The notes under the pieces were generated by a model, which worked only from the letters and a program-made list of their open reading frames with translations, made no database searches and was not told where the DNA came from. Positions 43,401 to 53,790 of a stretch of DNA of 64,000 nt are shown one piece after another. The translations under genes and the position numbers were made by a program. This stretch comes from Lyophyllum atratum (Eukaryota; Basidiomycota; Agaricomycetes; Agaricales; Lyophyllaceae). Location: contig JACGCN010000020.1 in assembly GCA_014905825.1 (NCBI GenBank), forward strand, positions 310,001-374,000. The letters run 5' to 3'. Numbering within the stretch: position 1 is the first letter of the stretch; each line of letters starts with the position of its first letter.

Positions 43401-45660
43401 CGATTGATTGGTCAAATTCAAATTCAAATTTCACGGAACCATTATTATTACATTATGACAGAAAATATGTAGCAGAAAGTTTGTAAGTTTGTCTAAAGCA
43501 ATCCCAACACTAAAAATACAACCAACACTAAAAATACAAGCACATAACGTCCGAAACGAATACAGAACGGCTCCATCGCCGTAATCGCCTGAAGTCCTAT
43601 CAACAGCTTGGGCAGAGCTGATAGTGAATAGTAGCGACACGGCCGTCGTACGTGGTTTCCCCGGAGCTGCTACAAAGACGAAATTCAGGTCTTGAAGGTT
43701 TTGAAGAAAGTAAGGATACCGTACATAACACTATGGGTGCAGGTCCCGGAAAGGCAGTTCGGGTAAGCTCGGCCATGCTCCGAGCTGGTTTTGCATCGGC
43801 CGTTGGAGCAATGGTGCTGGGCAGTAAAATATGGGATTTCAGTACTTGGAAAGGATCAACTTATGGTTCTGTCCTTACCGTGCTAGGATAGTGCATCCTT
43901 CTCGGCGCAACATGGGAGTGGCTACATGCGGTGTAGCGGATGTAACTATGTACGATAGTACGGCACATCGAGTGAGGAGGTCTACAAGACCATCAGAACC
44001 TGAACAGGGGTGGTGAAGGCTAGAGAACACCCAACCGGCGACTAAAATGGAGTTGAGGACGGGCCCGTTATTGTGTGGCGGGAACTTGAGAATAAGAGAT
44101 GCGTGATATTGAACTTACCGGTGGCCTCTGAGGTTCTTATACACCTCCTGGGCGTCTTTTGAGGCCCCAGAGCACTGCATGCGTCCAATCTCAGTGTGAC
44201 TACACCTGAGTTCGACATTGAACCACACCCGATGCAAGGAGAGAAATGGGCATGGAAGCAATCTGAGGGGCGGCCCGATCTAAATGAGGACGCCCGCGCG
44301 GTGTGAAGAGCGGTCTATCTCCAATTGCAGAAGCCCGACGAAACACAGCCCATCATAGTTCTATCCGGAGCTCGTAAACGTGTAGATCACGGAAACGAAG
44401 AGTTTACGTTACCTATATGTCTTAGTTTGACGGCGGCTTTCGCTTCTCCGAATATACACGTTTTACGACGCCCCCGAGGGGAATCATGATCAACTATGAC
44501 TGCAACACTTAGTATCGAAGATCAGTAATCACTCACAGATAGTGTCCCTTCTCGGTCAGAATTTTCTCCCTTCTGCCTGCTCTCAATTGTAAACCACGAT
44601 AATGAACTGCTGGAGCGTGAGGCATATGCATTGGGACGTCCACGATGTTGCAATTAGCCTCTAGCTCCTGTTGAATACTCGCAGAAAAATCGCTGAGCCA
44701 CACATCGCAAGGCGGTGAATGACGCCACACTTGGTTTCTAACGTGAGAACCAACCCGAATCTACATCAGTCTGCTGGTCAGCGTGGCGGCTCGGCGTGTC
44801 ATTCCTAATATCGTCTGCCTTGCCGCCAAACGCCGATCGCGAGTCATGCAGGTTTTATCGTACAGCATTCGAACAGAGCACGGTGTGCTGCATGTCCGCA
44901 GGTGCTCGGATTACATGAAAAAACGTGCCCCATCAGCTGTCACCAAAAAACATCGTTGACTGCTGATCATTTTATCAAGACGCCGTAAACTAAGAACTGC
45001 CTTCGTCAGTCAAGGGTGTACGGGATTTCGTGACCCTGCGGGAATGGAAGGATTTAGCTTGCGGCTGTACCACGTCAATATTCACTGGAATGGAAGCACC
45101 TAAAGTGGAGTTAGACAGCCGCCCCGGGCACATTACCTACGAAAGCGGCTTGTGTGGCGCGATAGAATTGAACGTCAGTGTTGTATAGAATAAGCGGTTG
45201 CACGCGATACGTACTTCGATTCAGCGTATCCTTCAATATGGTTCTACCGTACTTTGAATGTGCGCCAGGGGTATCGATTGAGTATCCGACAGCAGGAAAG
45301 AACAGTCATTATCTCCAGAACTTCGGCGCCCTGTTTTACAAACCTTTTGAATTGCAGTGCATGATCTTGCTATCTTGAGTCATAATACAGCTCGTGCGGG
45401 TGCGAATACAAGATGGGCGCGTCAGACGTGCGCGTGAGGCCAGATGTTGGACTCGATTCAGTGGATTACTTAGCTGCAGAAAACAGGAGGTCCGCTTGAC
45501 CATAAACCAACTAGAGATCCTAAATAAATGAGCGAAGCAGAATTAATGCCATATGACCATAGAATTAGGTTCAGCTGGACCGCGCACACTGCTTTATGTT
45601 GTAGGATAGGATGGCGCAAATGATTGCAAGTACAGAGGTCCAAGAAAGGGTTGGCAGGAA
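43401..45660. repeat. Duplicated non-coding block Y1 (partner of 53.8-57.6 kb)
   Basis: About 43,560-45,660 matches 53,790-57,600 with interruptions. Shared landmarks include CCGTAATCGCCTGAAGTCCT (43,578; split at 53,796/54,108), GGTGGCCTCTGAGG (44,121 and 54,622), CGACGCCCCCGAGGGG (44,467 and 55,088) and AGTGGAGTTAG (45,104 and 56,281). Short open frames occur on both strands but differ between copies, so I see no supported gene. Confidence 0.6.
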
Positions 45661-45765
45661 CACGTTATGTTGTATATAATTACATAATCCAAAAAATCTG
45701 ATCGGCAAGTCATTCCCAAATAGTTTTTGTATCTCTAACCCACTCGCAGACGGCTTGCTTCCACC

Positions 45766-47580
45766 ATGGCTCGGGCTAACAGATCCTCTGGCAGGTCAAA
45801 CAACCCGAATGCAGGGCACACCAAACCAAAACCATCTGGCAGCAAAGCCAACGCCGCAGGCTATGCCAAACGGCACTCGAAGAAGGCCAAAACGCTCAAC
45901 GGCTCGGCTGCAGACGTTTACGAATACGCCCCGGAATCAACTCGCCGGTCGAAGGTAACGCTTGACCTTGATCGTGAGGAGGCTGCAGAGTATGGCGTTG
46001 GTATGGACGGGGACAACGAAGAGCAGCTTGGGGAAGAGTTGCATGCACGGTTGATTGGGGAGCGTGGAGAAAACGAGATGATCGATAGTGGCGACGATGA
46101 GGAGATCGACAGCGATGCGGCGTTTGAGGAGAGTGATGAAGAGCGTTTTGCTGGATTTTTCTCAGCGAAGGTATGTTTTATTATTCGGAAATCTTTTTAC
46201 CTCAGCGTTCTAATTTTTTTTGGACAGGGCAAGAAGAAGGCTCCGAAGAAGAAAAAATCAGCCGTGAGGTTCGCGGATGTGGACCTGAACGAGGACGAGG
46301 ATATGGAGGGGGGTGAAGGGGATGCGGATTCCAGTGATCCGGAAGCTGACTTGGAGGGGGACGACGAGTTTTACGATGTGCTGGACGTTCTAGATGGAAG
46401 AGCAGGAGTGGAACACGAGGATGATGCCGCAGACGTGCGCAAGCCCTCTGAAAAAGGCAGCAAAGTAAACGGCCAGTTTGCGGCGGGCGATGAAGAAGAG
46501 TGGGACGAGGAAATGGACGACGACGACGAGGATGAGGATTCCGAAGGACAGGACTCAGAGGATGAAGAAAAGTTTGCGTTTTCCGCCTCAGATGCTGAAC
46601 ACTCAGAACCTGAAGCTCTTGACGAGCTTCAGAATTTTATCTCAAGCCTCGACCCCACGGCGAAAAAGCGCAAGGCCTCCGATCGAGACGCCCCCACAGC
46701 GAACTCGACCGATCGGTTGAGAAAGCAGCGCCGACTCATGCTCAAGGAACACACAGAAGCAGGCGCCGAGAACGAGTTCCGTGCTCAAACCTCGGGTACG
46801 TGCTAATTATTTCCATGCTGCCTATAGAGACTACGTGGGCTCACACTCTCTCTAGGCTCGAAAATCACTTGGACGATCTCCTAGCCCCGTTGGCGTCCCA
46901 ATCCTCCACCTTGCAGTCTCTCAAGCAATCCACCAAAGTCCTCGGATCATCTTCTTCGAAAACGAAGACATTGTCAGCACCTCTCCCCCAGAGAGCGCAA
47001 GAGCGCCTCGAGCATACGAGCAGACAAAAGAGGAGGTAGATAAATGGTCTGGGACCATGAAGAGGATTCGAGAGGTAACATCCACCCGCCTCTTCTCGTT
47101 TTACCGCAGCTCACTGTAGTTAAGCCGGTGTCACGAAACAACGCTGCGAAACCGTCTACTGCTGCGACTCACGGCAGGAAGCCGACGAGGATGAGGTCAA
47201 TAGTTAGGTCGAAGAGCAGGAGAAGGCTTTGGACCTCAAAGGGAAGGGCAAGGCCGCAACTCCGCACGCATTCCGACAGCGTGATCTTGTTGCGCTCGCC
47301 TTTGCAGGCGACAACGTCGTGCACGTACGATATCCATCTCCTAACGTCGTTTGGTCTTACGATGCTCAATTTAATTTGAACCTAACGCAGGAATTCGAAG
47401 AAGTCAAGAAGCGCGAACTCGCAGCAGACACACCGCGTGAAGTTGACACGACGATACCAGGCTGGGTGAGCCCATCCCCCCCCTCTTCCGTTCCGTTTCC
47501 CTTTCTAAAGAAATCCCGTTATTTTCCAGGGCTCATGGGGCCGCACCGGTACCCGCGTTGCACCACCCAAACCTCGCCGG
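45766..47580 (+). pseudogene. UTP14: UTP14 pseudogene (central deletion, premature stop)
   Basis: A second copy of the gene at 57,696-61,341. The first two exons are intact and almost identical ('MARANRSSGRSNNPNAGH', 'DDEEIDSDAAFEESDEERF', 'KKRKASDRDAP'). In exon 3 a small deletion near 47,010 (after 'PQRAQERLE') shifts the frame into a stop. After the donor of exon 3 (about 47,085) the sequence jumps to the equivalent of 60,545, so about 1.5 kb is missing, including the conserved 'GKIKSKTYRKIKRKE' core. The C-terminal part ('RDLVALAFAGDNVVH', 'EFEEVKKRELAADTPREVD') remains and stops near 47,580, where segment X2 begins. It cannot encode a working Utp14. Confidence 0.85.
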
Positions 47581-47639
47581 GGCTGAGTCAGGCTGTCAGT
47601 CCAGTTCGATGGCACATAGCTTGATGAGAAGTCCTGGGC

Positions 47640-48582
47640 CTTTTACTCCCCATTCACTGTCAAGCATGGCGACGAGAACGTCGGCAGTCCACGCAACTCT
47701 ACCTCTTCGCCCAAAAGGGAACGGACTCGACAGAAGGGGACCGATTACTCATGCAATAACACCGGACAGGAGTTCCGGCAGCCTCATCTCGTCCACTTCG
47801 ACAAAGGACTTTTTCGTTGCATCAGATGTCGAGGAAATTCCGTTCGAACAGGATAAACAGAGGCAACCGTCGATGTCAGACGACGGATCTGAATTCGAAC
47901 AGAGTGAAGGCGAGAACCAGAATAGAACGAGAATGTGCACGCGCCGGACACCCACAATTCCCGCAGAAAGGATCCTCTACTCGCATCCATAAGCACATCT
48001 CATGTACCGCTGAATGGGTCGCTCCAGATTAATCGCGCGCGTGGTACGAGTTTGACCTTACTGCTGTCGTGGCCCTCGTCTCGCCCATCGGAAATTGGCT
48101 TACAGGCGTAGACTACATCAAGAACGTACTACTTACTATCCTTCTCATTTGCTACCTGCATCAAATCATCGAAAGTCTGTCCTCCTAATTCCTTTTCCCA
48201 AGTTTAACCCTGACGTCAACCTTCAGTTGCATGAGAGCTTTACCGCAAAACCCGACCCCGCCGACCTGCCCCAGAGATTTCTCCTTCCACCGCGCAAAAC
48301 AGATACAAGGGTGTTGCCAGCTCCGTGCTCAGAATCCTCGAGTCTTTCTTCCTTGGCTTCACCGCTCTCTCGCCCTTCTTCGGAGCCGTATTCCTGCGTT
48401 ACGCCACCACCGCCGCTATTGGAGATGAATCCGTCTCCTGGTTCAGCACGGCGCTAATTTGTGCTCGCGACTGGTATGCGCCCGTGGTCGCATGCGTATA
48501 TATGGACGAGCTTGAATTGAAGTGCACAGATCCTCTTTGAGTGATCCTAGAGCGAGCGGCGGAGAGGCAGTTCGAGAGGGGA
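47640..48582 (+). pseudogene. Multi-pass membrane protein remnant, copy X2
   Basis: Partner of 1,255-2,546. Plus-strand pieces: 'LTAVVALVSPIGNWLTGV' (about 48,055-48,110) and 'LLTILLICYLHQIIESLS' (48,127-48,180), then 'LRILESFFLGFTALSPFFG' and 'DESVSWFSTAL' (48,328-48,455). A frameshift follows before the family's 'FVLATG' block, and then 'MDELELKCTDPL'. Like X1 it is not intact, but its lesions differ. It keeps the target site of the KDZ element uninterrupted. Confidence 0.6.
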
Positions 48583-48590
48583 GAGGTGGC
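48583..48590 (+). other. Empty KDZ target site in the paralogous segment
   Basis: GAGGTGGC corresponds to the 8-bp repeat flanking the KDZ element in X1. The left flank (GGAGAGGCAGTTC) and right flank (TTGCGCAGCTGAAG) align to 2,525-2,537 and 38,502-38,515. Confidence 0.8.
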
Positions 48591-49967
48591 AACGGTTGCG
48601 CAGCTGAAGAACAGGGAGGCAAGGGAGCGGAGAACGGGGGTGGGGTTGGACGCGGAGCGGAAAAGACTCGCGGTGGAAAGGACAGGCTGAGCATGGAGAA
48701 CGCTATGTGAGAGGTAGCAGAGACGGAAAATTGAAATGGAGCGCTTTACGGAGGCTCGGCGCGCGGAGCATGAAGAGCAGAGTGGGACGAAACTGGCCGA
48801 GAACGAAGCTGCGCCAAAATAGGTGATGTCGATCATCCAAATAGGACTAGTTGAAAACGACTTCAAGCCCGAGGAAAAGATGACGGAGGATGAGCCTGCT
48901 TCTTAGCGAGACGGAGGTTGTCGACGAAGCCGTGGTTTTTCGCGATGTGCGCTATGACAGAGCGTTTGGGACGACCAGGAGGCGGATGCACGGTAGTTGT
49001 GTTAGCAATACGGGAACGATTGGGTGGAAGGGTCCTCGGGAGGTACATTGTCTTCGATCACTCTCCTCTTTCATAAGCTGATGTCCGTCAACCTCTGTCC
49101 CTTCCCATTCATCTGCAGACAAGGACAACGAAGGCGTGATAGCCGTGACCTCGAAGAAACGGCGAATTCAGAAGCGGCACATCAGGCGAAGGCGGGCCAG
49201 GGCCCAGAATCGCTCAGCACAAGAAAGTAGATTTGTTCGAGGCGCTTGTGGGCGATGTTCTCGATGGCGCTGGAGTCGAAGTTGATGACTCGATGGAGGC
49301 GTTGTGTGAAGAAGATTTTGTGGCATCGCTTGATAGGGCGAAGCGAGAGAGCTATGTGTCTGTGTGGTATCCAGAGGAGGTCGTAGGTGAGGAGGTTGGC
49401 GAGGAGGAAGCCGACTTTGACATGGCAAGCCCCACGCCGAGTCCTCATCGACGACCTGGGTGCGTTAGAAGTGAGGGCTGGTCCTTCCGCCACCGTCTCG
49501 GAGTGTGGTGACTGGAAAGGCTGACGTCGGAGAGGGTGTGGACTCGGAGGGCCTCTCTGTCGTGTGAGACACCAGGTTTGAAACGGGGTCGTCTTGCCGC
49601 TGACGAGTGGTGGGCTGTGGCTCCGTCTCGGGCTATGGGCGTTGTGCGCACAACTGACGAGTTGGATGCCTGGCGTTTCTCGTGCTTCGCTTCGTTGCTT
49701 GATCTGGCTCTGTTTGGACTTGGACTCGTACTGGTACTTGCATTCGTATCTTCATTTTTGGTGCTCGTGACTCTAGATGAGTAGAAGTAATATACGTAGT
49801 GACGCGCGCTTTGCACCCGGAAGCTACTCCTTGTGTGGGTCCAATCACAGTTCCGATATCCTCGGCCTCCAATGTTTCAACTCTTGGACTCGAACCTTCA
49901 GGGATCCACCGCCATCCACCGCTTCCACCAAAGCCACCTACCCATCGAAGTTCTCCAATCTACCTAA
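48591..49967. pseudogene. Right part of segment X2: decayed coding fragments
   Basis: Homologous to 38,500-39,981. It holds the coiled-coil tail 'ATVAQLKNRE', a stop-interrupted continuation, and 'MFEALVGDVLDGAGVEVDDS' with 'SLDRAKRESYVSVWYPEEV' (49,233-49,420), preceded in another frame by a basic segment. Indels relative to X1 show both copies have drifted. Confidence 0.5.
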
Positions 49968-51919
49968 ATGGATTACTGCCTCAGGATTATTGAAATCCAG
50001 ACTCGGATCCTTGAGCATCTCGAAGAAGCATGTTCTAGTAGCAATAATCCTTTTCGCGACGAGTATCTTGGGACTCTGGCGAGCTTGGCCAGAACATCCT
50101 CTATATTCACAGGTCTTCATCGCTTTTTCCTTTTCAGTCATGTGTTGAGGGTTGACACGTCCACCGTTTAGAAGCTGCCCTCGACGCGCTATGGCGTGAA
50201 CAACCCTCCCTGGCATATCTAATCCAGGTGATGCCCGACGATCTGTGGACGATCACTAAGGAGCCGGAGCTTCCTTCGGGCGTCGGGGATGGAGAAGTGA
50301 GAACTGTGGAGACATTGGTAAGCACTAGAAGTTCTAAGCTATCAATTCCAAGCGACATAATCTTCATCCGTTAGAAATTCAATAGACCTCTGGAAGACGA
50401 CGACTGGGAACGATTTGAATACTACTCGCACAGGGTCCAATCGTTAGGCAATATGTACAGGTTCTTGGGCCGACTACCGGATGTCGATGAATTCGGGTTC
50501 GAATCTTTCAACGAGTCTCACGGACTCCCACCAAATGTCGATGCATCGGTTTTCAAATCTTTCAACTTGTACTGTCCCTTCTATTCCTTGCTCCCCAACC
50601 TTTATGCACTCTATCTCAACCTCGATGACCCCTCAACACTAAGATGTTTACCATTCATACCCGCCGTTCTCGTTTCGAGTTGTGCCAAACTTGTGTTACT
50701 CATACCGGCTAAGCTACCCGACGAATTTCCCCGTTTCCTTTCATCCATTTCATCCACCTGCACAGATATCAGTGACCTAGAAGTCCGACTCCTTAGTCGC
50801 GTCTCCCCAATCCTTTTCATGCCCAGTCACAGCATCATGCTCATGCCATTCATATGTGACCTCAACAATCTTCGGTCTCTCATGATTCCTGAAGAATGGA
50901 CGGCTACACCCGACCTCATCCACCACCTTGGAAGTTCAACCGGGCTTTATCGTTGCGGGCGCATATTTATTGACTCCTCCATGACCGGCCTCCAAATACG
51001 GCAGCTGTTCAACACGAGCGACTGCGGACGTTTTCCGGAGCTCCGCCACCTCCATCTTAAAACATCGACTCCGGACCAGGCTGCAGATGTAGTGCAATCG
51101 TTGCAATCGCCTCTGGTGGAACTGTTAATAGATTTTGGGCAACTCAGATTCCAGCCTCCAACCTCCGTTCCAAGGCTCATAGAATCCTTCGTAAATCACA
51201 ACTGCATTTCATCCTTGACATCACTCGCCTTCCGCGTGTCCCTGCCACTCAGGGATAGAACCGCACCTGATTCTCGTTGCATCAATTTTAAACCTTTGTT
51301 CCTGCTCAAAGCGCTCCGTGCACTTGACCTTTGTTGGGAGACGAATTCACCATTCGACAATGATTGGCTTGCTGATGCGGCCGTGGCTTGGCCTCATCTC
51401 AGCCGCCTCATCCTGGGTTCAGTGGATAATCCGCCCCCGGTAGCGACTCTAGCAGGCCTGGTCCCCTTGATTAGACTTTGTCCACAGCTCTCCTACCTCT
51501 CGCTCACCCTTGACGTCAAACCATTCAGCTGGGATCAGGATATCCTGCTTTCTGGGAACTGCAATCCGAGGATCACATCGCTGTCAGTGCCGTTCTCCCC
51601 GATCACGGATCCGGAGGGCGTGTTTCGGTGCCTGCAGCTTATGTTTCCCTGCTTGACTTCGATTGAATATGGGCCTATCACCTATGAGACTCGGGACCAA
51701 GTGGGTGATTGGGATAGGCTTGTCGAGTTGCTGAGACTTAAACCAGTCAATGAATCCAAGGATTTGCTGGATGTTGTTGACGGATTTGGGAACGGGCCAG
51801 TCGACGATGGTTTCGAGTTTCTTAGGGTTCATTTGAACGCCCAAAGAGGAAATGATGAAGCCGAGGTGCTCGACTTGGGAGCGGTCGAATTCACATTTCT
51901 TGGCTTTGACGATGTCTGA
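49968..51919 (+). CDS. F-box-type protein, paralogue B (full-length)
   Basis: Three plus-strand exons: 49,968-50,112, 50,172-50,317 and 50,375-51,919. It starts 'MDYCLRIIEIQTRILEHLEE', continues with 'EAALDALWREQPSLAYLIQ' and 'MPDDLWTITKEPELPSG', and has the same leucine-rich segments as paralogue A ('LLPNLYALYLNLDDPSTLR', 'WPHLSRLILGSV'). The C-terminus is 'LRVHLNAQRGNDEAEVLDLG' then 'AVEFTFLGFDDV', which paralogue A has lost. A likely SCF ubiquitin-ligase adaptor with unknown target. All three exons read through without a lesion, so this copy is probably the functional one. Confidence 0.82.
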
Positions 51920-52048
51920 TATCTTATGTGGTCAGCACTGCGCACTGAAGAGGGCCAGGACAGAGTAGAGTATAACGACTTAAGCTTCCACGACGGGCCA
52001 CGGCATCCTTGTATCCGCCCGTCTTCCCTTATGAATAATGTCATACCA

Positions 52049-52615
52049 TATATGTTCGATTTCATCTACCCGCACAGCCAGTATCTAGAAAACCTGTGAT
52101 CGCCTCTACGACGACCTCCGCCCAGGTATCCTGCATGAACCACGTCTTACTGCCCTTTGCGAAGTTTGAACTGTCTTGCAGGCGCTCATGGTACTCGACG
52201 TTTCATCTGTACATGAAGACGACGGCGGTGATTGTGAATTAGACGCGGGGCCGACAGAGACTGGGACTTCGAGACGCCGCAGCCGTCTCCTAAATCTGAT
52301 GGCCCGGGAAACTAGACATCCGTCACCTACTACCGATGGTACTGCAAGATGCACAAACGCGGGCGTTTTCAAAGCGCAGTCGGTCATTCAGTTGGACATA
52401 AAGTATAACGTGCCAAAGCCGGAGGACTTGCCGTATCCCGATATCTTTGTTGGTGAGTTCTCCTGCGAGAAAGCAAGCAATCGGCACCGACATACAAGAA
52501 AAGGAGAGCGTAAGCGAGCTTTTCCGTCTACCCTCCATCGCTCAGCAGGATACCTGGCCAACGCTCCGCAAGACTCGGTTCTTTCCCACCTGCACGATTT
52601 TGAACACATACACTG
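52049..52615 (+). other. Open stretch of unknown nature
   Basis: A 146-codon plus-strand frame from 52,176 ('MQALMVLDVSSVHEDDGGD', 'DIKYNVPKPEDLPYPDIFVG') runs to 52,616. I recognise no family; the part 'DIKYNVPKPEDLPYPDI' looks protein-like, but the C-terminal third overlaps the chitinase remnant in antisense. It may be a gene fragment brought in with that remnant. Confidence 0.3.
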
Positions 52616-53110
52616 AGTGAGAACTTGTAGTGCGCGAGCTTGTCGCATGCATGCTTGTCCAGTGCAGCTCTGAGTTCGTGGAGCAGCGCGACATACGACG
52701 AGTTTGCTCGTCATTGCTCGGGTACACGTAATCGACATTAAGACCGTCGAGTACATGATCTTCCAGCACCTTGATGGACGAGTTCACGGTTTGGTGCGGA
52801 GGGCAAGATTCGCAACGATGTGATAAAAGGTGGGAGACTAGGTCCACCCGCCTATACTTAGGATGACTTTGAGGTGTTAGCGCTCCTTCCTGAGCTTGTA
52901 GATCGCCTTGAAGTTGCCGTAGAGGGTGTCCCCGACACCGTTCCATGAGTCGCTGGGGAAGTGGATATCTATGTTCGCCCGGTCGTAGGAGAAAAGGAAA
53001 AGACCTGGCATGTGTCTGCTTTGAGGTTGGCGAAGGAGTAGAGGATGTGGCTGCATGTCAGATGAGATCTGCGGGATGGCCAAATGCGGAGTGCGTGAGC
53101 GCGTACGTGA
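52616..53110 (-). pseudogene. GH18 chitinase remnant, catalytic Glu lost
   Basis: Minus-strand pieces match a family-18 glycoside hydrolase. 'ILYSFANLKADT' (about 53,000-53,040) is followed by 'IDIHFPSDSWNGVGDTLYGN' and 'FKAIYKLRKE' (52,880-52,980), a stop codon, 'HLKVILSIGGWT' (the SxGG substrate strand, about 52,835-52,870), another stop, then 'NSSIKVLEDHVLDGLNVDY' (52,725-52,790), 'VYPSNDEQTRR' and, in another frame, 'VALLHELRAALDKHACDKL'. In active GH18 enzymes the barrel-strand motif is DGxDxDxE; here it reads D-G-L-N-V-D-Y-V, so one Asp and the catalytic Glu are replaced. At least two stops and one frameshift show the gene is dead. Only the region around strands 2-4 of the barrel is present. 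Confidence 0.8.
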
Positions 53111-53159
53111 TATCCGGGGTTGGGATCTTGGAAAGAGGGAATTTTCGTCCATAACTTAG

Positions 53160-53790
53160 TTTACCAGTTGATGAAGTTAAGCCGCGTCAATCAATAAACG
53201 TCTAGAAGGACGTGACAGGGAAACCACTGGCCAATGCTAACTTTTCCATGGTCGGGCATTGCTGGTTCTGTTGTATTTGGTTTAGGAGTGTTTTCCAGGG
53301 TATTATCGGGAGGAGCGGTGATGTTGCCAGTTGGAGGATAGACTTCAATAGCAGGTGCTACTGACCACTGACCGAATGTGTATGACGAAAATGCAGCAAT
53401 AAGTAAGCCGGATCACAAGCAAGCCAGATCTGCAGTAAGAGGTTTGAAGGTGGACGCTGCTACTGTAAGACCCAGAACAATGCGGTGATCTATGCCGTGG
53501 GTACCCATGTTGTTTGTCAACACAATGCTTGGTTCAGCTTCGGCCGAATGGATCTGTATAGCCGCTTCAAGTCGCACTGATGCCTTTGAGTGGTATCACG
53601 GCTCAATTATCTTGTACTAGCATCAATGAAAATGGAATTTCGTATCGAAGTCATGAATGGTTCATAAATAGTAATGACAGAGTAAGAAATGTGAAAGATA
53701 GAAGTACAGATTCAAATGATAAGGATTTAGTGACAGTAGAACCTGGAGGTAAATGCTAGGGTAGATGCTAAGGTACGCTACGCCATAACA
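53160..53790. other. No gene recognised
   Basis: AT-richer stretch without open frames of note or matches elsewhere in the window. Confidence 0.4.

Noticed and set aside
1255..51919. Segments X1 and X2 as long terminal repeats of a giant element
   Set aside because: They are several kb long, hold ordinary host genes, are highly diverged by indels, and X1 is itself split by the KDZ element, which has its own target duplication.
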